Source: Chloroflexota bacterium (GTDB taxonomy: Bacteria > Chloroflexota > Dehalococcoidia > Lucifugimonadales > UBA826). From it: DNA of 9,059 nt. The notes beneath the pieces were generated by a model. The model saw only the letters and a list, made by a program, of their open reading frames with translations. It ran no database searches and had not been told where the DNA came from. The stretch lies in NCBI GenBank assembly GCA_002718095.1, contig PBDP01000005.1, positions 67,382-76,440 of the forward strand, given 5' to 3'. Position 1 is the stretch's first letter. Every line of letters begins with the position of its first letter. Below are positions 1 to 6,298 of this stretch, one piece after another. Made by a program: the position numbers and the translations under genes.

Positions 1-2
1 AA

Positions 3-188
3 TATAGGGTAAGAGTTCTTAGTTTTTATAGATTTATCATGAGCTTTATTGTGATATCCAGTTTTATCATAGGAATATTAACTGATCTTACTTCTTTAGA
101 AGTAGTGTTATTTGGGATGGGGATGTTAGCTATTATTATTTCTAGTGGATTTTTGTTTTTTTCTTCTAGCGTAAGAAATCAGCCATAG
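3..188 (+). CDS. 3' end of an MFS transporter gene (partial, runs off left edge), tandem paralogue of the next gene
   Basis: Sixty-one codons are visible, open to the left edge and ending at TAG 186-188. The translation starts YRVRVLSFYRF and ends SSSVRNQP. It aligns without gaps to the last 61 residues of the MFS gene at 392-1591, with 43 of 61 residues identical by my count. It covers the last two membrane helices of the 12-helix MFS fold: a helix around IMSFIVISSFIIG and a final one around FGMGMLAIIISSG. By homology to its neighbour it belongs to the EntS/MFS_3-like drug- or metabolite-efflux group, a proton-driven inner-membrane transporter. The substrate cannot be told. Everything before the last quarter of the protein lies outside the window, so whether the gene is intact is unknown. 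Confidence 0.85.
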   Translation, partial: YRVRVLSFYRFIMSFIVISSFIIGILTDLTSLEVVLFGMGMLAIIISSGFLFFSSSVRNQP

Positions 189-194
189 ATTATT
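171..194 (+). repeat. 24-bp exact direct repeat, copy 1 (3' end of tandem MFS paralogues)
   Basis: The 24 bases covering codons V-R-N-Q-P, the TAG stop and six bases beyond are identical to 1574-1597. A second exact block of 21 bases (about 33-53 and 1431-1451) lies upstream in both copies. This is best explained as residue of a tandem gene duplication rather than a mobile element end. Confidence 0.85.
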
Positions 195-391
195 TAGGGG
201 TATTTGCTAAATATCCAATATGACACAGGGTATGTTCATATCATAACTAGACCTTGGTTGAGATATGAGATAGATTGGGATTTGATTAATAAAAAAACAT
301 GCTGATATTGTCGCAATTAAAGGATTAGTCAATTTTCAAAATACCTAGGATTCAAACTTTAGATTCTTTTGCTTATCGCAATTATAGATTC
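189..391. other. Intergenic region between tandem MFS genes, including the uncertain 5' end of the second
   Basis: About 200 AT-rich bases. A weak 6-bp inverted repeat (ATATGA at 218-223, TCATAT at 236-241, 12-base loop) is visible but not convincing. The right third (329-391) is open in frame with the MFS gene and reads like a genuine MFS N-terminus, including QTLDSFAYRNYRF. An in-frame TAG at 326-328 interrupts it, and an in-frame ATG lies before that at 299. An AAAGGA ribosome-binding-like site is at 319-324. No clear -35/-10 promoter pair was found. Confidence 0.6.
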
Positions 392-1591
392 ATGTGGAGT
401 GCAACTTTTTGCGCTAATACTGCTCAATGGCTACAGCTTTTAACTTTGGGTTGGCTTGTAAAAGAGTTTACAGAAGGTTCAGGGAATTCTGCATTATTAA
501 TTGTAGGAGTTGTAGGAGTTGTGTCTCTTCCTGGAATATTTGTTGCTCCACTTGGAGGTGTTATAGGAGATAGACTAAATCGCAGACATGTAGTTATGGT
601 TTTAGCATCAGTGATGAGTTTGAGTGCACTTTCTTTTGCTTGGGTATATGAATTGGGCTATATGACTATATGGCACGTATATGCATATGCGTTTTTGGCT
701 GGCACTTGCGAATCTATTGCAATGCCTGTCAGACAAGCTTTGATTTCAAATACCGTCCCTCGTGAATATTTAAGTAATGCGTTTACGACAGTCAATCTAA
801 CTTTTCCTATGACTAGGATGGTTGGCCCATTTGTAGGAGGTATATTAGCTTCAAGTGTCGGTTTTTTTTGGAATTTAAATTTAGAAGCTTTTTTATATAT
901 GTCATTACTTATACTCACAACTTTAATGGCAACACCTTTTACAAATCCTAAAGCTAAAGATTATATGTATAGCAATTTTAATGTTAAAGTTTTTTTTGCT
1001 GATCTGGTTGCTGGATTTAAATATTTATTTAATCAACAAAGAGCTCTATTTAAAGTTATGATATTATCCTTAATTCCAAATGTTATTACCTTTCCCTTAT
1101 TGTTTTTATTGCCCGTGTATACTGCAGAGATTTTGAAAGAGGGTCCCGATTGGGGAGGATATTTGTTATCGGTTAATGGTTTTGGTGGTATGGTTTCGAT
1201 ATTAGTGTTTTCTGCTTTTGGGTTTCCTGATAAAAGAGGACTTATGTGTATCTTATCTGCTTTGGTAACAGGTGTATTGACGTTACTTTTTGGATTAGTT
1301 AATTGGATTCCTCTAGCATTTTTGTTAATAGTTTTTTTCGGAACAGCTGTCTCAATATTTAGAACAACTAATGGTGTTTTAATCCAGACTCTTGTAGATG
1401 ATAGGTACAGAGTAAGGACACATAGTTTCTATAGATTTATCATGAGCTTTGTTGTTGTATCTAGTTTTATTATTGGAAGACTTATTGATATGACTTCTTT
1501 ACAATTGGTTATTGTGGGTATGGGAATACTATCCATCATAATGTCTGTTGGTTATTTAATTTTTGCATCAAGTGTAAGAAATCAGCCATAG
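392..1591 (+). CDS. MFS transporter, EntS/MFS_3-like exporter family
   Basis: This is an inner-membrane proton-coupled transporter with about 12 helices (399 residues from ATG 392; the family is usually 400-430). Visible family marks are MFS motif A between helices 2 and 3 (GGVIGDRLNRR, residues 55-65), the MPVRQALI...VPREYLSNA stretch (111-130) typical of EntS-like/MFS_3 proteins, and VGPFVGG at the helix-5 region (144-150). Family membership suggests export of a small molecule, but the substrate is unknown. The start is doubtful. No ribosome binding site precedes ATG 392, which sits at the very beginning of helix 1, while 20 upstream codons in frame look like the normal cytoplasmic N-terminus. 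The real start may be ATT 332, 7 bases after AAAGGA, or the gene may have lost its start. It is a tandem duplicate of the gene ending at 188 and convergent with the sulfatase gene, 1 bp apart. Confidence 0.85.
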   Translation: MWSATFCANTAQWLQLLTLGWLVKEFTEGSGNSALLIVGVVGVVSLPGIFVAPLGGVIGDRLNRRHVVMVLASVMSLSALSFAWVYELGYMTIWHVYAYAFLAGTCESIAMPVRQALISNTVPREYLSNAFTTVNLTFPMTRMVGPFVGGILASSVGFFWNLNLEAFLYMSLLILTTLMATPFTNPKAKDYMYSNFNVKVFFADLVAGFKYLFNQQRALFKVMILSLIPNVITFPLLFLLPVYTAEILKEGPDWGGYLLSVNGFGGMVSILVFSAFGFPDKRGLMCILSALVTGVLTLLFGLVNWIPLAFLLIVFFGTAVSIFRTTNGVLIQTLVDDRYRVRTHSFYRFIMSFVVVSSFIIGRLIDMTSLQLVIVGMGILSIIMSVGYLIFASSVRNQP

Positions 1592-1597
1592 ATTATT
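1574..1597 (+). repeat. 24-bp exact direct repeat, copy 2
   Basis: Identical to 171-194. It spans the last codons and stop of the second MFS gene and, past the stop, the final codon region of the convergent sulfatase gene, overlapping the left arm of the inverted repeat at 1592-1633. Confidence 0.85.
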
Positions 1598-1633
1598 CAT
1601 CATCATATTTATGAAAATAAGATGATGAATAAT
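1592..1633. terminator. Perfect 13-bp inverted repeat at convergent gene ends, possible bidirectional terminator
   Basis: The arms ATTATTCATCATC (1592-1604) and GATGATGAATAAT (1621-1633) are exact reverse complements around a 16-base loop. The structure sits immediately after the MFS stop codon and inside the last codons of the sulfatase gene (C-terminus ending HKYDDE). Transcripts from either strand could fold it. There is no T-run on either side and the stem is AT-rich, so it is not a classic intrinsic terminator. Transcription-end or 3'-end protection is inferred from position. Confidence 0.45.
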
Positions 1634-3263
1634 AAGATGACAAATCATGAGCATGAGGCAATCGCATGCTTGGGTCCCAAGTATGAGGAGGTATAGGCCA
1701 AGATGCCACATAATGGCTATCACTCCAATCCATATATTTTTTGATCATCGTATTAACTCGATCTTTTTCAGCATTGGCTAAATTGTGTAATTCTGTTCTG
1801 TCTTCAGACATGTTATATAATTCCCATCCTGATCCAACTTCACTTACGAGCTTCCATTCGTTTTCACGCATTGCTCTATTCCCTTCATGTTCCCAAAACA
1901 AAGGTGAAGGCCTTTTCCATTCCTCATTTTCTAGGATATTCAAAAAGCTATGACCTTCTATAGGTGGTATAGGATTGTCATTAACTGTTTTTGGATATTT
2001 AGAATTGGATATTTCGTATATTGTTGCGGGTATGTCAGTTATATGAGTAGGTGTATGTACTATATCTGAAGTTTTGATCATTTTAGGCCAAGAAACTATA
2101 AATGGTGTTGAGATAGCACCTTCATGAGTATATCTCTTAAATAATCTAAAAGGAGAATTGCTTGCATTCGCCCATGCCAAATCATAGCTCATAAAAGTGC
2201 CCGCAGGTCCTGGATCGATACTGGGTATGTTGCCTACTTTTGTTGGCTTTCCGTCTTTCGTTGGTGCAGAGTAAGGAAATTTATCAGGGGCTCCACCATC
2301 TTCTGCTAGAAATTCTGCACATCCTCCATTATCGGATAAAAACATGATAACAGTATTTTCTTCAATGTTTAGAGATTTCAACTTAGTTAAAATTCGTCCG
2401 ATTCCCTGGTCCATCCGATCGACCATTGCGGAATATACAGACATCCTAAGGTCTTCCCATTCTTTATTTTTTTCATTCTCCCATGCATCGGCAGAACGAT
2501 CTCTGGGAGAAATATCCCATTTATTTTCAAGTATTTTTAGACCTTTTAACTCTTCGTGCCTATTTTTCCTTAGCTGATCCCATCCTTTTATGTAACTTCC
2601 CTTGTATTTTTCTATATCTTCTTCTAGTGCATGCAAAGGCCAGTGTGGGGCTGTATATGTAACGTGCAAGAAGAAAGGGGAATCTTTACTTGCTGCATCT
2701 TCAATCATAGAAACAGCATTTTCGCTTATGGCGTCGGTCATATAAAAGTTTTCATTATCGGGTTCGATGAATTTGTCATCTTCCATTAAAGCTTTTGGGT
2801 TGAAGTAATCAGCTGCTCCGGCAACAGTGCCATAAAATTTATCAAATCCTCTTTGCGTTGGAATAGGATGCTCTGGGTTACCGGCAGTTTCTTCCCAAGA
2901 ATCTCTATCTAATAAGTTGTAACCCCCGCCGACATGCCATTTACCTGACATGTACGTACTGTATCCAGACTGTTTTAATACTTCGGGTATTGTTGCGCAG
3001 TTTTCATTTAGGTACCCTTGGTGTGAAGGTATTCCTAAATTACCAGTCATATGTCCGACACCTGTTTGATGCGGATGTAACCCTGTTAGCATTGCAGCTC
3101 GTGAAGGGCAACAACGTGCATAATTGTACATTTGAGAAAATCTTAATCCCTTATTCGCGAGAGAGTCTAAGTTTGGAGTAGTTATTTCTGAACCATAACA
3201 TCCTATATCTGAATATCCCATGTCATCCGCTAAAATAAGTATAAAATTGGGTTTCTTTTCCAT
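1593..3263 (-). CDS. Arylsulfatase, formylglycine-dependent (alkaline-phosphatase superfamily, AtsA-like)
   Basis: It hydrolyses sulfate esters, releasing sulfate. It is 556 residues long, normal for the family. Visible active-site parts are the metal ligands D13-D14 (LADDMG), the signature CCPSRAAMLTG with C51 as the residue converted to formylglycine and R55, K108/H110 (SGKWHVGG), H207 (TAPHWPLHA), D311-N312 (FLSDNGG) and K376. The layout, including the long charged insert at about 211-275 followed by YSAMVDRMDQGIGR, resembles Pseudomonas aeruginosa AtsA and its relatives (SulfAtlas S1_4-like, from memory). No signal peptide is present (MEKKPNFILILADD is the first strand), so it probably acts in the cytoplasm. 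The start is ATG 3263 with an AGAGG site five bases upstream. It needs a formylglycine-generating enzyme, not present here. It is divergent from an MFS transporter that may bring in its substrate. The natural substrate is not deducible. Confidence 0.95.
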   Translation of the reverse strand: MEKKPNFILILADDMGYSDIGCYGSEITTPNLDSLANKGLRFSQMYNYARCCPSRAAMLTGLHPHQTGVGHMTGNLGIPSHQGYLNENCATIPEVLKQSGYSTYMSGKWHVGGGYNLLDRDSWEETAGNPEHPIPTQRGFDKFYGTVAGAADYFNPKALMEDDKFIEPDNENFYMTDAISENAVSMIEDAASKDSPFFLHVTYTAPHWPLHALEEDIEKYKGSYIKGWDQLRKNRHEELKGLKILENKWDISPRDRSADAWENEKNKEWEDLRMSVYSAMVDRMDQGIGRILTKLKSLNIEENTVIMFLSDNGGCAEFLAEDGGAPDKFPYSAPTKDGKPTKVGNIPSIDPGPAGTFMSYDLAWANASNSPFRLFKRYTHEGAISTPFIVSWPKMIKTSDIVHTPTHITDIPATIYEISNSKYPKTVNDNPIPPIEGHSFLNILENEEWKRPSPLFWEHEGNRAMRENEWKLVSEVGSGWELYNMSEDRTELHNLANAEKDRVNTMIKKYMDWSDSHYVASWPIPPHTWDPSMRLPHAHDLSSYYSSSYFHKYDDE

Positions 3264-3365
3264 TATTTCCTCTTTTTTAGTTGTAAAATTTGCTAGATTG
3301 AAGTTTTTTAATGTTCTATGATTTGTGAATATGTATTCATGTAATTCACTGGCACTAAATTTATC
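3264..3365. promoter_or_regulatory. Divergent intergenic region between sulfatase and MFS transporter, with operator-like inverted repeat
   Basis: This 102-bp gap must hold promoters for both genes. It contains the sulfatase ribosome binding site (AGAGG on the minus strand at 3269-3273). It also contains an inverted repeat, TGAATA (3326-3331), two bases, TATTCA (3334-3339), which could be a regulator site. A -10-like TATGAT lies at 3317-3322 on the plus strand, but no well-spaced -35 was found. The regulatory role is inferred from position only. Confidence 0.4.
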
Positions 3366-4676
3366 TTGAGTTCTGTTATTCAGTCAACTTCCACTACTCT
3401 ATCATATGCTCTAAGGGGCAAGCTGTTTTATGGTTGGTACCTATGTCTTCTTTTTGGAGTGATTTTATGGATCGGAACTAGTCCACTATTTCATGCTATG
3501 GGTATATGGGCAGTTGCTTTAGAAAGATCATTTGGCTGGTCACGATTTCAACTATCACTTGCTTTATCTTTTACACGAATAGAAGGGGGTCTTTTAGGTC
3601 CTATTGAAGGCTATTTAGTTGACAAATATGGTGTTCGAAGAATGGTTTTCATTGGATTGTTAACCACTGGATTGGGATGGGTTCTTTTTAGCCAAGTTAA
3701 TAATCTTTTGACATTTTATTTTGCATATTTGGTTATTTCATTTGGTCAAGGTATTGGGGGATGGCTTGCATTGAATACATTAATAACCAATTGGTTTTCT
3801 AAGAACAGGTCTTTGGCAATAGGCTTTGCAAATTCATTTGCTAGAGTTGGCCCTATGGCAATTGTACCTATACTTGCTTGGTTAATTGATCCAGATGTTT
3901 CTGGTCGTCCTGGGTGGAGCATTACCGCTTTAGCATTAGGAATATTTGTCATAATTATGTCCTTTCCTTTGACTAGATTGATAAGGAATAAACCTGAGGA
4001 ATATGGACTATTGCCATATGGGGATGCAGACAAAGACGGGAGACCTAAAAAGTCTGCTTATGAATCAATTAATTTTACTGTTCGTGAAGCTTTAAAGACT
4101 AGAGCTTTTTGGTTGATTAGTATAGGGCATGGATTAACTGCGATGGTTTTAGTAACTTTTATGCTTCACTTAGCACCAATGATGACTGATAAATCATATT
4201 CTCTCCAAACCGCGTCGTTTGTGGTGACTGCCTACACGGGAGTGACTATGACATTTCAGGTGATAGGAGGATACATAGGTGACAAAATGCGTAAAAATGT
4301 CGCACTCATGTTGTTTAGTATGTGTTTAGCAATTGCTGTTCTTGTATTAGTTTTAGGTCCAACATCGCTTTTTGTTGCTTATATATTTGCAGCTTTATTT
4401 GGTATTGGATTTGGAGGTAGGAATCCTTTAGCATCTTCTATTAGAGGAGATTATTTTGGAAGAGCTAATTTTGGGAAAATTATGGGAGTAGGGGCACTAC
4501 CTATGAATTTTATGATGGTTATAGGTCCGTTATTTGCTGGATACATGAGAGATGTAACAGGGTCATATTCGGTAGGGTTTTTGGGATTGGCAGTTTGTGC
4601 TTTTGTGGGGTCAATATTTTTCTTGTTTGCAACTAGGCCACCTGACCCTATTCGTAAGAATGAATTCAGTGTTTAG
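3366..4676 (+). CDS. MFS transporter, OFA/monocarboxylate-transporter-like
   Basis: This is a 436-residue, 12-helix inner-membrane transporter. Features seen are a helix-1 start FYGWYLCLLFGV (21-32), motif A GYLVDKYGVRR (82-92), LITNWFSKNRSLAIGFA (139-155) before helix 5, a central cytoplasmic loop with RNKPEEYGLLPYGD (207-220), and the second-half repeat of motif A, GGYIGDKMRK (301-310). This layout is typical of bacterial OFA/MCT-like carriers that move small carboxylates or related organic acids; the exact substrate is unknown. The start is TTG 3366, the only ordinary start codon between the in-frame TAA at 3342 and the first helix; no Shine-Dalgarno precedes it. The gene is divergent from the sulfatase and its stop overlaps the convergent monooxygenase stop by 4 bp. 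Import of the sulfatase substrate is an inference from neighbourhood. Confidence 0.88.
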   Translation: MSSVIQSTSTTLSYALRGKLFYGWYLCLLFGVILWIGTSPLFHAMGIWAVALERSFGWSRFQLSLALSFTRIEGGLLGPIEGYLVDKYGVRRMVFIGLLTTGLGWVLFSQVNNLLTFYFAYLVISFGQGIGGWLALNTLITNWFSKNRSLAIGFANSFARVGPMAIVPILAWLIDPDVSGRPGWSITALALGIFVIIMSFPLTRLIRNKPEEYGLLPYGDADKDGRPKKSAYESINFTVREALKTRAFWLISIGHGLTAMVLVTFMLHLAPMMTDKSYSLQTASFVVTAYTGVTMTFQVIGGYIGDKMRKNVALMLFSMCLAIAVLVLVLGPTSLFVAYIFAALFGIGFGGRNPLASSIRGDYFGRANFGKIMGVGALPMNFMMVIGPLFAGYMRDVTGSYSVGFLGLAVCAFVGSIFFLFATRPPDPIRKNEFSV

Positions 4677-5719
4677 GTTGTAGATACAGGGCTAAAACAA
4701 GAGGCAACTAATTCATAAGATTTTTTACGGCTTTCAAATGAATAGCAGTTTGACACAACGCCTATGTCACCTGTTTGATACTTTTCAGCCGCTTTAAGGA
4801 TACCTTCTTTCACTTGATCTGGATTACCGTCAATCCAACTTTTAGTCTCATATTCCATATATGCTCGTGCACGATCGTCTAATGGCCATGCGGCAGCTTC
4901 TTCAGGAGGAAGGAATCCATTTGTAGATATTCCTAATCTCATAAATATCTTATTTAAGCTTCTTGATAATCCAATAAACTTTGCCTCTTCTTCAGTAGAG
5001 GCACACATTACTTGCAAGCTAACGTTTACTTGGGGTTCCTGTAAGTATTTTGAAGCTTTAAAGTTTGATCTATATAATTCAACGATTTGAGGACCATATT
5101 CTGAGGTGTTCCCAAAAAAATCTGCGAAACTAAAAGGTAGCCCTAATTCTGCTGAAAGCCTTGCGCTGTAGTCACTAGAACCCAAAAGCCATATTTCAGG
5201 GCTGGATTCTTTTATTCCGCCCGGATGTGCTTTTATTCCTGATAAAGGATTCGATTCTTCTAAATTATTCTCTAAGAATCCTGCTACATCTTTTATCATT
5301 TGAGGATAGTCGCTTCGTACATCCATGGTTGGTCTAGGATAAGTTAGGGCAGCTGCGGTCCGAGGGTCACTTCCTGGAGCTCTTCCTAGGCCAAGATCAA
5401 TCCTATTAGGGTATAAGGAATCTAATATACTAAATTGTTCTGCTACTTTTAATGCTGAATAATGACTTAACATAACTCCGCCACTTCCAACTCGTATTTT
5501 TGTTGTTCTAGCTGCAATTTGCCCAATTAATATTTCAGGACTTGTTCCAGAAAAAGAACTAGAATTATGATGCTCGGATACCCAGTAACGTTCATATCCA
5601 ATAGATTCAGCAAATACCGCTAATTCTATTGATTCTTCAAGAGCGTCCTTGGCTGTACCTCCTTTTCTTACGGGAGATTGATCAACAATACTTAATGTGA
5701 TTTCGTTAATATTTGCCAT
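4673..5719 (-). CDS. Luciferase-like (LLM class) flavin-dependent monooxygenase, YhbW/MsnO8-like
   Basis: This is a TIM-barrel bacterial-luciferase-family oxidoreductase, 348 residues from ATG 5719. It uses reduced flavin (FMN probable for this subgroup) and oxygen to oxidise an organic substrate in the cytoplasm. Hallmarks closely match E. coli YhbW: the first strand LSIVDQSPVRKGG (9-21), RYWVSEHHN (44-52), RVGSGGVMLSHYSAL (76-90), EQFSILDSLYPNRIDLGLGRAPGSD (94-118) and WLLGSSDYSARLSAELGLPF (177-196). The frame is open to a TTG at 5779, but the family normally begins just before the LSIVDQSP strand and neither start has a strong ribosome site, so ATG 5719 is preferred. The gene converges on the MFS transporter with a 4-bp overlap of stops. 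Substrate unknown; related enzymes act on sulfonates, aldehydes or other xenobiotic-like compounds. Confidence 0.92.
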   Translation of the reverse strand: MANINEITLSIVDQSPVRKGGTAKDALEESIELAVFAESIGYERYWVSEHHNSSSFSGTSPEILIGQIAARTTKIRVGSGGVMLSHYSALKVAEQFSILDSLYPNRIDLGLGRAPGSDPRTAAALTYPRPTMDVRSDYPQMIKDVAGFLENNLEESNPLSGIKAHPGGIKESSPEIWLLGSSDYSARLSAELGLPFSFADFFGNTSEYGPQIVELYRSNFKASKYLQEPQVNVSLQVMCASTEEEAKFIGLSRSLNKIFMRLGISTNGFLPPEEAAAWPLDDRARAYMEYETKSWIDGNPDQVKEGILKAAEKYQTGDIGVVSNCYSFESRKKSYELVASCFSPVSTT

Positions 5720-5793
5720 ATCTTTAGAAATAATATCAGATATTGAATAATGATAAACTCTCTTTGAGTTTTGTTTCAATATAAAGGAATTTT
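5720..5793. promoter_or_regulatory. Divergent regulatory region with two small palindromes
   Basis: If the monooxygenase starts at ATG 5719, this 74-bp gap separates two divergent genes. It holds an exact palindrome AATATC-A-GATATT (5732-5744) and a 6-bp stem AAACTC/GAGTTT with a 5-base loop (5755-5771). The first looks like a dimeric regulator site; the second could be an operator or a hairpin in the leader of the downstream gene. Base composition is AT-rich, so chance palindromes are possible. The ribosome binding site AAGGAA (5784-5789) belongs to the gene starting at 5794. Confidence 0.4.
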
Positions 5794-6099
5794 ATGAAAA
5801 TAGTAGATGTAACTATTTGCCCAGGATATGACGTTGCTAAAGAAGTAACAGGCTTAGCTTTAGAAAAAGGAGTTAAGATAGCTCCTCATGGATGCCAAGA
5901 GTTGCAGTTGCCCCTAGCGGCTGCTATTCCTCATGGGATATTTCTAGAATATTATCCTGTGGCGGTAGATCCTTTGAGAGCAGAAATGTTTTTGCCTAGA
6001 ATGGCACCAGATAATGATGGTTATGTCACTGTGCCTGACCGACCAGGTGTTGGATTTGAACTGAATATGGATTTATTGAATAGATATAAAATAGGGTGA
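5794..6099 (+). pseudogene. C-terminal fragment of a mandelate racemase/muconate lactonizing enzyme (enolase superfamily)
   Basis: The 101 codons match only the last quarter of MR/MLE enzymes, which are normally about 350-400 residues. Seen are the seventh-strand start VDVTICPGYDVAKEV (4-18, with D5 in the place of the catalytic Asp of the Asp-His pair), VKIAPHGCQELQLPLAAAIPHG (27-48, H33 as the His partner), LEYYPV (51-56, E52 at the position of the C-terminal acidic residue), and the closing DGYVTVPDRPGVGFEL (75-90). The N-terminal capping domain, the Lys motif and all three magnesium ligands are absent, so enzyme activity alone is very unlikely. Oddly, it has an ATG with a good ribosome site (AAGGAA, 5784-5789), and an in-frame TAA at 5782 shows that no upstream part remains. 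It is either a decaying remnant or a translated fragment of unknown use. Recognition of the family is firm; the status call is inference. Confidence 0.8.
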
Positions 6100-6102
6100 T
6101 GT

Positions 6103-6225
6103 GAGCAGTTTAAGGGAAACAATAAAACATTTGAAGCAGATAATGATTATCTTAAATATTTTGCTAATTTTATGAAAGAATACCTTAATGCGCACACTTA
6201 CCATATAGGCTCAGATTTACCATGA
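6103..6225 (+). pseudogene. Protein-like open stretch after the MR/MLE fragment, possible gene remnant
   Basis: Starting just after the MR/MLE stop and in the same frame, 40 sense codons run to TGA 6223-6225. They read EQFKGNNKTFEADNDYLKYF and continue ANFMKEYLNAHTYHIGSDLP. The composition (balanced charged, aromatic and hydrophobic residues) looks like real soluble protein rather than random AT-rich translation. There is no start codon with a ribosome site; the only in-frame ATG (6172) would leave 17 residues. I do not recognise the family. It may be the tail of a lost gene, or chance. Confidence 0.3.
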
Positions 6226-6298
6226 TTTTAATTATTTACTAAATATAAGTGTAAATTAAAGATATAATTAAATAATAATCAAGGAGATAAACTATAAA
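6226..6298 (+). promoter_or_regulatory. Upstream region of the small membrane-protein cassette, with -10-like box and ribosome binding site
   Basis: Very AT-rich. A consensus -10 hexamer TATAAT is at 6263-6268, but no good -35 is present at 16-18 bases before it. A strong AAGGAG lies at 6281-6286, 12 bases before the ATG at 6299, somewhat longer than usual spacing. The promoter call is tentative. Confidence 0.4.

Noticed and set aside
218-241. ATATGA...TCATAT inverted repeat considered as terminator of the first MFS gene
   Set aside because: Only six A-T-rich pairs with a 12-base loop and no T-run.
658-918. 86-codon open frame on the minus strand within the second MFS gene
   Set aside because: It lies wholly opposite a well-supported transporter gene, has no recognisable domain and no credible ribosome site.
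1741-3181. Three open frames of 63-77 codons on the plus strand (1741-1953, 2344-2577, 2990-3181)
   Set aside because: All are antisense to the sulfatase gene, whose catalytic residues are complete; their translations are serine/phenylalanine-rich shadow sequence.
3746-4033. 95-codon minus-strand open frame
   Set aside because: Antisense to conserved helices of the OFA-like MFS transporter, with no independent support.
6101-6175. GTG-started 24-codon frame after the MR/MLE fragment
   Set aside because: Short, no ribosome binding site, and isoleucine/leucine-rich as expected of AT-rich noise.
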